Source: Folioceros fuciformis (lineage: Eukaryota > Anthocerotophyta > Anthocerotopsida > Anthocerotales). From it: 24,663 nt of DNA. Location of the stretch: positions 154,061 through 178,723 of the forward strand of contig JBNGIO010006268.1 in assembly GCA_049999805.1 (NCBI GenBank), in the 5' to 3' direction. How positions within the stretch are numbered: position 1 is the stretch's first letter; every line of letters begins with the position of its first letter. Below the pieces are notes generated by a model that did no database searches, had not been told where the DNA came from, and was given only the letters and a program-made list of their open reading frames with translations. This document shows positions 9,062 through 19,835 of this stretch, in pieces. The translations under genes and the position numbers were made by a program.

Positions 9062-12000
9062 ATGGAGGAATCTTGCTGCACTCTCCCTATGCCCTGGCCC
9101 GATGTGTCTGGCTTCTCCACTTTGGACCCCTACCACGATGAGGCACATGAGCACCGTGACGGGTGCGGTCACAACCAGGTTGCGCACGGCGATCACAATG
9201 ACTGGATGATTCCTCTTGCAGACGGCTCCTTTCTCCTGTCGCATGCACACACCACAGCTGATGGCAGTTGTCAGTTCTTTGAGCACGGCCGGCTCGTCAA
9301 GGTTGCAGGGAGACCCAAGAAGCTGGAGGGCTTCTTCAGCTTCCAGAGTCCTGGCAAGAAGGATGCCTTTGCATATACTCCCATCCCACACACAGACTCC
9401 CTGACCCACGGTCACAGCGTGGAGGCAGGAATCAGTGTGAAGATACACTTCTCTGGTGCAATGGTGCATTCTGGGGCGGCTGGGAATCCGGCTGTGCCCG
9501 GGGAAGGTGTGGAATTGACGGTCACTCTGCCTGCGGATGTAGGCACCATCCTGGACAAGACCATTCTGGATGTCATGGGGATTTGCTGCCCTGCCGAGGT
9601 TCCCCTCATTAAGAAGATTCTGGAGCCCTTGCCCGGAGTTGCAGACGTGTCTGTTAACGTCACCTCCAGAACGGTGACGGTGCTTTACAATCCATTGCTT
9701 GCTTCTGAAGGACTACTAGGTAGACATCTGGAGTCGGAACGTACCTTAGTCTAGCTGTTTTATAATAGATTCCAACAGCACGTTGGGCTCGGCTCTGCAG
9801 CTCAGCAACTGTAGCTCACGTTTCTTGTCGGGTGGACACTGTCAGTGGGAGCTCTGAACGAGGCAAGGCTGGACGCGAGTGTTCACAGGCGTGGGGAGTT
9901 GAAGTCTGGCCGGAAGTGGCCCAGTCCATGGACAATTGCTTCTGGTTTCCTCCTGGCGGTTGCATTTTTCCAGTACATTTACAGTCCACTGAGATGGGTG
10001 GCGCTGGGCTCCGTAGCCGTGGGTATTCCACCCATAATGTTGCGAAGCATGGTTGCATTGAGACGATTCATCATGGACATCAACGTTTTGATGATACTCG
10101 CTGGTGAGTATTGCTCTCCATCACTCCCTAAAGACTTCGTGACCACCAGCTTGCAGCTTCTAACTGGTGCTAGACAACGGATTAGACAACGCATTCATGT
10201 GCAGTAGTTGCTCTGTCAGGAGGATTGACGTGTGGAATTCCTCACATGCTCTTCTCCTGGTTGCAGTGGGGGGTGCTGTGGCACTAGGGGATTACCTTGA
10301 GGCCGGATCGATCACCTTTCTCTTCACTTTGGCTGATTGGCTCGAGTCCCGTTCCAGCGACAGAGTAAGCGTTCTAATAATCAGTTTGTTTGACGCTTTG
10401 ATCCTCGACTCAGTCCTGCTGGTTGTTATTTCTGGTTTGCCTGACCATCTGGTGCTCCAGGCTCGTGCAGCAATGGCTTCTGTTCTCGGACTCACACCTC
10501 AGCATGCGGTTCTGCTGGACACTGGACTGAAAGTCCGTGTGGAAGATGTGAAGGTGGGCACTCCGCTTGTTGTCAGAGCGGGGGAAATGATTCCCATAGA
10601 CGGTGTAGTCACGTCAGGGAAAAGCACTGTTGATGAGAGCGCCCTGACAGGCGAATCCATACCCGTGGAGAAGGAGACGGATTCGACTGTCTGGGCCGGG
10701 ACCATGAATCTGTCAGGTAGATGCTCAATTACCTTACCACGTGTCATCCGCAGTGGGTTTGGTGGCCGAACAGTCAGATTGAGACACACTTACATATGTA
10801 CTTGCAGCTAGCAAATGAGACTTGGCTACTATGTTATGGTGATAGGATATGTCAGTATGAAGACCACAGCATTGTCCGAGAACTCAGCAGTAGCCAGGAT
10901 GGTCAGACTTGTTGAAGAATCGCAGACAGCACGTTCTCGGACTGAACAAATGGTGGAGAAGTTTGCCAAGTATTACACACCCAGTATGTATCCATTCGAT
11001 CATTTGAGCAGCATTTTCTCGTCCCAGTTGAGGCCCTTCGATTGCTCTGATTGTTTTCATGTGTGTTTGCAGTGGTGGTGGTGGCTGCTCTGCTGATTGC
11101 AATCGTCCCAGCAGCTGTTGGCGTGCATGGCGTCAGGCACTGGCTCTATCTGGCCCTGGTTCTGCTTGTGGTGGCCTGCCCATGTGCCTTGGTCATCTCA
11201 ACTCCTGTAGCCACCACATGTGGCATCACCCAGGCGGCAAGGTCGGGGGTGCTGATCAAAGGTGGAAGCCATCTCGAATCTCTTGGGAACATGAAAGTCC
11301 TTGCGGTCGACAAGACTGGGACGTTAACCGAAGGCCATTTTCGCGTGCTGGATGTCAAGTCTGTTGATAGCCAAGTAGATGTCCTAAAGGTCCTGTACTG
11401 GTGAGTGAAGAAAGCACTTGCCTTAGGCTGATGTTTGATTGCCCAGAATCAACAGGCAGTTTGTAATGTGGGTGGAGTTGCATGCAGGATTGCTTGTGTT
11501 GAGAGCAAGGCAAGCCATCCTATGGCTGCTGCGATGGTATCTTACGCGAGGGCTCATGGTGTGGAGCCGTCCAAAGACGTGGCTGATTTCCAGATTTTGC
11601 CGGGAGAAGGAGTCTCTGCTTCGGTGGAAGGACAGCTCGTACGCATTGGCAATGTTCGCTTAGCTTCTCGCCTTGGATGGGCCAAAGGTAGCAATTGTTG
11701 GAAGTCTTGCACTTCCAGGGTCGAGCACCATGGTTGTCGTTCCTGCGGTGCACTACCTTGCAAGTCAGATCCACAAGACACAGACAGTGGTGATACTTCA
11801 TTGTGACCTGATTGATAGATCCAGTCGCAGCTCCGATAGTAGAAGAGTGGAAGACAAAAGAGGCAACAGCCGGTTGGGTAGGGGTCAACGACAAGGTTGT
11901 TGCAATTTTCAGTGTGGGAGATAAAGTCCGGCCCGATGCAGCCGAAGCCCTTTCTGACCTGAAGGTTGGTAATAGTTTCACTCGGCCTGACATCGATAGG

Positions 12001-13438
12001 ACGCAAAGCTGCATTCATCGCTGACCGGTCTGGTATACTTTCTACAGAGAGCTGGAATTCACGTTGTGATGCTGACTGGTGACAGCGAACTGGCAGCTGC
12101 TGCGGTGCGGAGACAGGTGCATTCTACTGGTCAAAAGACTCTGATTTGTCTCCTGAAGATATTTTCATGTGCTTTTTCTCCTGACCAGCTGATCGTAAGA
12201 CTGTGGGTAACGTGGCATGGCATCTTCAGATAGGCGACATCGAAGTATACTCTCAACTGCTACCAGAGGACAAGGTCAGGTTGGTAGAGCAGAAGAGGAG
12301 CAAGGGTGTAATAGGGATGATAGGGGATGGCTTCAATGACGCACCAGCTTTAGCTGCAGCAGATGTGGGAATAGCAATGGGTGTTGCTGGCTCCGCTGTT
12401 GCCATGGAGACAGCAGATGTTGCTCTCATGTCAAATGATCTGAGGAAAATAGCAGGGGCGGTGCACCTGGGTCAAGCCTGCCTGAGGAAAGTGCAGCAAA
12501 ACATCTTCCTCTCGCTCATCACAAAGGTTGCAATCGTTGTGCTGGCTGCTGTGGGGTATGCCTCTCTGTGGGTTGCTGTACTGGCAGACGTTGGTACCTG
12601 CCTGGTTGTTACCTTCAACAGCATGCTCTTGTTAAAGAGGAAGAAACAGGATCACCTCCACTCTCATGAGCCCCATGAACACTGTCATGGTAGCCACGGT
12701 CACGAGCACCAAAATGGACTATGGGGATGTTTCAGACACAAGCACGGCCACAAACACGGGAGGAAGCACGATCATGAATTGAAGGTGGATTCCCAGCCAT
12801 GTGCTCTTGGCCACAAGCACGGGAAACAGGACTGCGAGACAGAGCACCATGAGTCAACCTGTTGCCCCTCGCTGGTAAGCATGGAAAGCAGAGCACAGGA
12901 TCACGGTGGGCCGCCTTGTCCTGCTCCACAATGCTGCGTCCATGACATGGAGTTAGGTCACGAGCATGCAGTCCAGAAATGCTGCGACAGCTCGCTGTTT
13001 ACAAGCGTTGTGAGAAGGAGGTTGGGTTCCAACGACGGTTGCGAATGTCAGACAGGCTGCAAGAATCTGATGGGCTCGTCGTCCTGCTTGGGATGTGGAG
13101 CCCTCGATCCGGTGAAGGTGGACTCCGGCTGCGAGACTGCCAAGGTATGCTGCGAGCACCAGGAACATGTGAATGTGGAGAAGGGCCTGGGGGCAGTATC
13201 CATCCATTCACACAACCACTTGAAATTGTCACACCATTCACACCATGATCCGAAGCCGGCGGTCTGCTGCAGCAAGTGGAAACCCCACAGACCCGGGAAA
13301 GAACATGAAGAAATTTGTTCTCCGGATGATTCCCACCCCAGTTGCGGAACAGGTGGTGCCACCTCCGCAACTTACCAGAAGAAGGTGAACAGGCCGCCTG
13401 TCGAGGTCCCCCATGTTGCGTGCTGCGACCACTCTTGA
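9062..13438 (+). CDS. P1B-type heavy-metal (Zn2+/Cd2+) transporting ATPase, HMA2/3/4 type
   Basis: Exons: 9059-9719, 9846-10103, 10267-10364, 10461-10716, 10846-10983, 11073-11400, 11488-11687, 11819-11964, 12048-12116, 12230-13438. From the ATG at 9062 this gives 1119 residues, with all phases agreeing. The protein pumps divalent metal across a membrane using ATP. Visible parts are an N-terminal His/Cys-rich stretch (1-150); an HMA domain (about 166-235) with the Zn-type GICCPAE motif; transmembrane helices before and after a TGES actuator loop (401-404); the metal-site motif CPC (505-507); the phosphorylated Asp549 in DKTGT; the SHP motif (His589); MLTGDS; GDGFND (749-754); and a last helix with DVGT, typical of Zn/Cd pumps. 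A tail of about 265 residues is packed with His and Cys-Cys pairs, as in plant HMA2/HMA4. Upstream exons probably extend the N-terminus. Membrane location (plasma membrane or vacuole) cannot be read from the sequence. Confidence 0.94.
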
Positions 13439-13578
13439 TTACCACATACGAGAGAAGAAGGGACAGCCTCAAATTTTCCAACAGCTCGGAGTAAGTCACT
13501 ATCACGAGGTAGAACCAGACCCTGTGCTGCTAGCAATTCATGGGAGTTTTTCAGTTGTTCAGAACAGAGTTCGCGATC

Positions 13579-13584
13579 AATAAA
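13579..13584 (+). terminator. candidate poly(A) signal of the heavy-metal ATPase
   Basis: AATAAA lies about 140 nt past the ATPase stop codon, in the 296-nt space before the stop of the convergent glycosylase-like gene. It is the only canonical hexamer I see there. Confidence 0.55.
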
Positions 13585-13734
13585 GTTGTTCCGGGGATCT
13601 TGCAAGAAAAGTGTTCTCCTCTAACCCACCCTTTCTCAAGAGCTTGCTCGCTGCCTGAGCTGCTCCACGGTAATCTTGCACCATCGAAGCTTTCAGGGGC
13701 TAAACTGCTAGAATCTGGCAAGCACGCACTCCTC

Positions 13735-15545
13735 CTACCAAATTTTCCAGCGTCTGAGCGCGTCCAGTAGGCTTGTAGACTGCGGTGACGAATGCTGTGA
13801 TCCATCAGGCCTCAAGGCTGAGCTTACCTCTACAGACGTCGGCAGGCTAGCAGCCCGGCGACGTCCGTTCAGGCTTTCTCGCCTGAAGTTGGAACTGGAA
13901 GCTGACGCTTCACTATGTCCTGCAGGTGTTCTTCTGTCCGTTGAGCCCACTGTCAAACCTGTCTCACATTGTAGTGGATGGACCAGATTGGAAGCTGTTG
14001 GCACGAGTTCTTTACTGGGTCCTGCAATTCTTGGCAGCTGTCCGGGGCCGACAGATTTTGCTGCAGCCGGCACCAGCTGCGACCTGCTTATGGAGGCTCT
14101 GGATGCACGAGGGCGAGGAGAGTGCCTCTTCTTCGTCCGGGACCCAGTGAAGAGCCTGAAGAGAGCCTGCAGCTCAGCCTCCCCGCCCAATGTCACAGTG
14201 GACAACCTAGTCTTCTTGTGTGTGTGCCAGATGTAACCTGGATGGTAAAGCTTTTTCAGCTGCACTTGCCTGTAGCATGCATTTGGAAGTGGTGTCAGTC
14301 CTGATGGCCATCTCCTACCCGGAATCTTGTGAACTGAACCAAGGTCTGACAAATTATGGCATCACGCGTGCTCTTCATGGCAGTCACAACAAATCCAAAT
14401 TCCGACCACAATCTACCATTCATTTGACAAATTGTGCCTCCTCATCTGAAATTCCTTCTGCATCAGGTCTCCAACAAGCTCCGCCCACTTCCCCAGAGTC
14501 ACCACGGTGACCACCCCGGGAGGACGTCGCACCATCGTTGAGCTCAGGGCAATCAATTGAGCCAGCGTTGATGCCAGTTTCTCTATCCGCATTCTGTCTG
14601 CAGCCTTCATTGACTTAGGAACCGTGTAGTATCCATCTACAGGACCTAGAAGCCATGTGTCGTCAGTAGCATCATGTTGAGTTCAGAACATCACATGTTC
14701 GTTTCATGCCAACAGTACCCGGCATCAATCCAGTTAAAGTGAAGCTTACCGAACGGCAGTGTATGGACCGACAACACTCCCTCATCAATGAGCTTCCAGC
14801 CGTCCCGGATTGCCTGTGTCAAAGCCTCATCCCCAAAAGCAACAGCCTCAGGGCCCACACTCAGCATCATCTCATGGACCAAAGTCCCCACCAGAGCCGG
14901 ACGTCGATCCCCTTCACTGACAAAAGCACAGACCACCCAGGTCAGTTCTACAGCCCACAACCCGGGCCCCACACACCCCTTGTCCTCATCGTCGACATGA
15001 ACTCGACGAATCCAAAGATCTCACGCCCAGCAGAGCCATACTATGAGAAGGAAGCAGCCAAGGATGGTGCCGAAACAACGTCAGACGCAGAAGGATACTG
15101 CCCGATGACAATCCCTCGCAATGGTAAGGCATTGGGCCATTCGTGCACGTAGGCTGCGGTCTTCTGGACAAATTCCTCCGTGCGCCGGCTCGACGGCAGC
15201 CCCTGCCACCCGTCACCACTTCCGGGAGTCATGTCATGCATTCAGATAAAACGCCTCCCACTGACTCATGCACTCACTCACTCACCCACCCACACCCCAC
15301 ACCCCACAACCCCCACNNNNNNNNNNNNNNNNNNNNNNNNNNNNNNNNNNNNNNNNNNNNNNNNNNNNNNNNNNNNNNNNNNNNNNNNNNNNNNNNNNNN
15401 NNNNNNNNNNNNNNNNCCTCTGTCCAGACATCCCCAAACATTCATTTTGCAGGCTGCAGGATATCATGTGGATCACCTCGTATGGTGCCAAGACGACCTC
15501 TGCCACGTACTTGTCGCAAACCACTGCAGCCTTGTCCATTTCCAT
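13735..15545 (-). CDS. uracil-DNA glycosylase-fold protein, catalytic residues altered
   Basis: Exons in transcription order: 15545-15477, 15202-15042, 14916-14750, 14645-14417, 14269-13735. They total 1161 nt (386 residues), with GT-AG ends and matching phases at all four junctions; the first intron contains the second N gap. The spliced order matches family-1 uracil-DNA glycosylase: a strand with GIVIGQYPS (residues 53-61, where UNG has GQDPYH), SFSY (74-77, like the UNG Phe-Ser), W-x5-GVLSVH (117-128, like W...GVLLLN), a VVTLGKWA strand (like LWG-x-A) and KLYHPGYI (215-222, like the HPSPLS loop). The catalytic Asp is Tyr59 and the uracil-reading Asn is His128; His218 is kept. The last ~155 residues are polar and probably disordered. 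An ATG also lies at 15539. It may be an inactive or divergent DNA-binding member. The family assignment rests on motif order, not a search. Confidence 0.72.
15269..15316 (+). repeat. CACT / CACCC low-complexity tract
   Basis: Repeats of CACT, CACC and CACCCCA run straight into the second assembly gap. The tract lies in intron 1 of the glycosylase-like gene. Low complexity probably caused the gap. Confidence 0.8.
15317..15416. other. assembly gap (100 N)
   Basis: Exactly 100 unknown bases lie inside the first intron of the minus-strand glycosylase-like gene. The real size is unknown, and a further exon could be hidden here, although the flanking exons already join in phase. Confidence 0.99.
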
Positions 15546-16515
15546 CTTCTTTCTCACTTGGGATGATCCTGCACTCTGCTTGGTTTCACATCTCACCCAA
15601 CATCAAGCTCAATACACGCAGCCCAACATTCTACTTCCCCCTCACATGATAGCACACAGCGTTGCCATACTGCCCTATGTAGTCATCACACGCACTCATT
15701 GTCTGCTTGTTGGGTTTCCTTCTCCACCATGATGTGAGACGACAAAAGCTAGTGTATCGATGTCGGATCATGGTTCCTAGTCACACACATTGCCCACATT
15801 ACTAAACGACCGGTCAGCACATAAAAATATGACACACTAATCAACCCAACCGGTCCTCCTACTTCCCACTTGGCAGCCAAGCCAGTGAAGGAACATCGGT
15901 CACCGGCGGTTGGCCGTATGATTCCAGCCCACCCGCCTGCCCCACCGACCCTACCTTCCTGCAGCATAGGACCACCAGGTTCATTCGACTGTCGAGAGTT
16001 CCTGCTTCCGACACGAGGCGGGCTACGGCGAATCACAGCCTAGGTCTGGCGAAGGTTCGACTCGTACGGAGTGCCCTGCCTCAACGGGAGGAAGGGTATG
16101 CAACACGACGTCCGGGATGTCACCAGGCCTCCCCACAACAAGGCTCCGCACACCACCTGGCCTGACTACTTACGCAAATTCCAGAGGCTCGGAAGGCGGC
16201 TCGGCACCAGACCTGGACCCAAGAATAGACGCCACTTCCACCCACGTTTTTTCCACGTCCCCCACACCGCACTCCGGAATCGTTTATTTTAAGCGCCGAA
16301 AGATGTGACACGTTTCCACCGGGGGTTACAGGTCACCAGCGCAGCCAGGGTGACCGGATCCAATGCCCAGCCGTCACAGCTCCAGCCGGTGTCCCGGTGG
16401 CCGGCAAGTCGGCAGCTCACACACCGGTCTCGGACATGATGACCGGCATGTGCCCATTCATGACTCGCTTACTACGTACAGTATGTACATACATACGCCC
16501 AGCTACTCATGAGAC
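15546..16515. other. upstream region of the glycosylase-like gene
   Basis: This is the 5' flank and presumed promoter of the minus-strand glycosylase-like gene. Overlapping open frames of 60-95 codons on both strands (for example 15749-16036 minus) show no domain. The palindrome-like GTATGTACATAC lies near 16482-16493. No TATA box or gene is supported. Confidence 0.4.
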
Positions 16516-16535
16516 GTCTCGTCTCGTCTCGTCTC
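16516..16535 (+). repeat. (GTCTC)4 pentanucleotide repeat
   Basis: Four perfect copies of GTCTC are preceded directly by their complement GAGAC (16511-16515), so the left end is a 10-bp palindrome. Degenerate copies (GACAC, GACTC) continue to about 16548. It is a simple-sequence repeat at the border between GC-rich and AT-rich DNA. Confidence 0.85.
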
Positions 16536-16975
16536 GACACGACTCGACTTGGCACGGATGACACGCAAATTCCAACTTACCTTCACCGAATTTCGCAAAA
16601 TATATATGCGCACTGAAATTCTGAACGGAAATTGCAAGAACCCACGTCCATAAATAGAGGCATATAATGTAACAAGGACGCTAAAATGTTCTCTCTTATT
16701 AGGCACATTTAATATCTTTTCTTTCTCTTAAGTCAGTGTGACGTAGTATCTAATAAGATATATTATTATATTCTGGTTTGACAACTTCATACTTCAATAA
16801 TTCATAAAATGACAAAATCAAATCTTCGACGGCAAGATCTCTGGCATACTTTATCTCTTTTAAAGAAATTATTTATATTATACATATTTTAAATAATTTA
16901 GAGACTATGATTTCAAACCATTGAAATTGAGATCGAGGAGTTTAAACATGGAGTTACCTTGAAGGGAAACAATAA
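16536..16975. other. AT-rich gene-free stretch
   Basis: The sequence is strongly AT-rich and holds only short random frames. It leads into the tandem repeat at 16976. Confidence 0.5.
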
Positions 16976-17292
16976 GTGGGGTATGTTACTCAACAACTCC
17001 TCATTCAGTTACATGTGTAACCTTGCTGCAGTCTAGGCTATGAATAATAAAAAAAGTTCACCGAAATAAAAGAAACAAGTAGAGTATGTAACTTAACAAC
17101 TCTTTATTCAGTTGCATGTGTAACTCTTACAACAGGGGTAGGCTGTGAATAACCAGATTTTTTTCTACGCCGAAATAAAAAACAAGTGGAGTATGTAACT
17201 CAACAACTCCTCGTTCAGTTGCATGTGTAACTCTTGTAATCTTGCTGCAGCCAGACTGTGAATAATCAGAAAAAAAACAAGTGGAGTATGTA
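16976..17292 (+). repeat. tandem repeat, ~95-107 bp unit, three copies plus a partial
   Basis: Units begin at about 16976, 17079, 17186 and 17281 with GTGGAGTATGTAACTCAACA or a close variant. Each full unit continues with a CTCNTTCAGTTGCATGTGTAAC block, a Leu-type CTTGCTGCAG or equivalent, a GCTGTGAATAA block and an A-rich end with CCGAAATAAA. Unit spacing is 103, 107 and 95 bp, and the copies differ by substitutions and small indels. The fourth copy breaks off after about 12 bp. It is a minisatellite or array remnant; no coding frame runs through it. Confidence 0.85.
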
Positions 17293-19507
17293 TTGTTCGT
17301 AGTCTACACCCAACAAAGTGAAGAGTGAGGTCTTGATTCGTAACTGAAGGATGAAATAAATAAATATTTTATAAAATAATGAGATATTAAGAAAAAAAAT
17401 AGGAGAAAAAACCCAAAGAGCTTTTAGGGTGAAAAGAAGAATTCTCTTAGAGTCCACAACATAGATCTCCATCATAGGACTTTGGTTCTTAACAACTTGT
17501 ACTTTTTCCAAAGGGCGTTCTCCCTTTAGGCATCTAATCTTCATGCATGATGCGGAATCCCAAATTTTTTATAAACTTTTATCTATTTAACCTACATCTA
17601 CAAAAGAGAGATGAGTACATCCTTTATAATGCATAAGTTAAGGGTTTTAATGAGGTGGTTTCAATACGATTATATCATTTCAGGTATCATAAGATCATTT
17701 TTATCTAGTAAATAAATAAACTCAGATCATATATTTCTTGGCCTGTCTACTTGCATCAGGGAATTACCTGAACTTAAATTGTTTGAAAAAAAGTTGTAAT
17801 AGTAAAACACTTGGTACTGGGCTTGGGCAACCGCCGTTACCACGTCCCACGGAATCACAGCCGGGGCAGGTTCCGTCGTCGTTGCCGTCCCGTTCTGTGG
17901 GAAGTTACGTACTTGATGCCTCGGTCGTGGACCTGGCGGAGTAACAGCAGATGGGGTTAACTTAACCGCACACGGCCGAGCCCGGGACCGTGCCCGGACT
18001 CAGTCCCGGACCCGGAAAGCGTGGACCCGCTTTTTCCTCCTTTCGCATTCGGACCCGACTTCTTCTCTGCCCCTTCTCGTCTCCTGTGTGCCGAGTGTGC
18101 CTCGTTGAAAGCGAAGGCGTCGCTAACTTCCATGCAACCCTCCGATTTGACCCATACGGGTTTTCAGATCCCGAGATGTTGTTTCCCAAGTTTGAAATTT
18201 CAGCCTTTGGAAGAAGCAAGGACTCCCTTGCTGGAAAGCAGAGCCTTTTGTTTCGCTTCGCACATGCTCGAGGAAAGGAGTGGAGGCTGTGACTCACTTA
18301 AGCTCAAATCCCCATATGGGCCCATTGGTTGATCTTCCTTCCGTCTCCCGCAAGCGAGACAGATCCTTGGAGTGGGACCCGGCCACGGCAATGTAGCTTC
18401 AAATTGCAACATCTTTTATATCTCAAATTTGTTACCATCTTGAACGACGTATGCTATGATGGCCCGTCGTCCCTCCCCTCCCAATGCTGTAGTTGGTGGA
18501 GATGGGCTCATCCTAAACTTGTAGTGGTCCTATGTTATTCCATTGTTGCCAACACGTTGCGCTGAGAGAATTTTGTGGTCCCGTCCGCTGAGGTGGCGAC
18601 ACTTGTCTTTCCCATGGAGGGCTGTTACAAAGTTTATTGAGACGGAGATGGGAGATCCCATCTACCAAAAATGATTTCCATGGAAACTTTGTACAATGTT
18701 TTGGGTCTTCATGCTTCAAGGGTTTGCGTAAGGATTGATTGGGATTGGGTTGTTTGGGTGGTTGGGAATTCAGTCATGGTCTGTGCTCTTTTCCCTCTTG
18801 AGAAAGGGAAAATGATGGTGAAAATGAGCGCAGGCAGGCTCCCGGATTATATTTTGTTGAAAACCGTGAGTGAGGATGTATGAGAATTCACACCTTCACA
18901 ATCATGATCCACAATGTGCAGCCAATGACATGGGGCCGAATTGGAGAGGGATTGGTGGAATATTTTGCAGATCCGGCACGGCAGGGCTGTACCTGTACCG
19001 AGCATGCGCCCATGAATGATGTGCTCCTGCGGTAAAACGTCTTCAAATTTCACACGACTCATTATTGGGTGTGGCATTGTGAAGCGTGAGCCGCGAGCCG
19101 TGAGAGAGCGGAGACCTGTGAGATGGTGAATGACCGGTGACCGGGGATGGCAAAGCCCAAGGCATGGGAGACGAACTTGACCCATATTTTAATGGAAACT
19201 GGCAGGGAGGAAAAAGTTCAGAACTGGAACAGAAAAGAACAGAACACAGCAGAAGAAACAAGAGGACTGGCAGAGCACAGAACAGGAGGAGGCAGAGGAA
19301 AGCACAGTGGACACTCAGGGAGAGTGGAGAGGGAGAGCAGAGCAATTTCCAGGTCTGCGTCGCACACTCACAGCGCTAGTGCGATGTGCTTGGGTGTATC
19401 TATTTTGATCCCACTGGGACGTGCGTACAGTAGTAGCAAGTGAGGGCTGGCCAGCGGCTGCCATAGCTGGACTTGTGTGCTGCCACACGTAATTGAGGCC
19501 TGCAGGC
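17293..19507. other. long gene-free region upstream of the kinesin gene
   Basis: AT-rich to about 17.8 kb, then GC-richer. Open frames of 60-112 codons overlap on both strands (for example 17962-18297 minus and 17990-18292 plus), with no recognisable domain or exon series. A 7-bp inverted repeat (CCGGGAC...GTCCCGG) lies near 17981-18008. The right part must hold the kinesin promoter, but no TATA box is evident. Confidence 0.4.
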
Positions 19508-19567
19508 CGCCGCTGCTGCTGCTGCTCCTCCTCCTGCTCCTGCTCCTCCTCCTGCTCCTGCTCCCTC
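19508..19567 (+). repeat. CTG/CTC trinucleotide tract in the kinesin leader region
   Basis: About 20 triplets of CTG and CTC, partly as CTCCTG pairs, lie about 270 nt upstream of the kinesin ATG. The tract is pyrimidine-rich and probably sits in the promoter or 5' leader. Both strands are open through it (poly-Leu or Glu/Gln), which explains long shadow frames here. Confidence 0.8.
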
Positions 19568-19671
19568 CTTCCGCTCAGCCCCGACCTCCATCCCCTGGCT
19601 TCGCAATTGCTCTGCTCTGCTCTCCTCTGCTGTGCCCTGCTGGGATTGGATTGCGCTTCTGGAGCTGCCAG

Positions 19672-19811
19672 GTGAGTGGTGGGCGGCTTGCCTCGGTGGG
19701 CAGGAATTGGGTGGCACGGAATTGCTGCGCCTGCACGGCAGGCCTGCAATGCGGTGGGCGGGAAGCGGGAATATGCGGGATCCTGGAGACGGCGGCACGG
19801 CGCAGCGATAG
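19672..19811 (+). other. candidate 5'-leader intron of the kinesin gene
   Basis: A near-perfect donor (CCAG|GTGAGT at 19672) lies 164 nt upstream of the kinesin ATG, and AG acceptors occur at 19804-19805 and 19810-19811. Removal would leave a spliced leader. No coding evidence bears on it; transcript data would decide. Confidence 0.4.
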
Positions 19812-19835
19812 TGTGAAGGTGTGGAGGAAGACAAG

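Noticed and set aside
13735-14352. 205-codon minus-strand frame taken as its own gene starting at 14352
   Set aside because: Its N-terminal 28 codons fall in the last intron of the glycosylase-like gene; the in-phase acceptor at 14270 and the HPG motif just after it show that it is that gene's last exon.
16976-17292. CRISPR-like array
   Set aside because: The repeats are about 100 bp, diverged and without uniform unique spacers, in a plant nuclear context.
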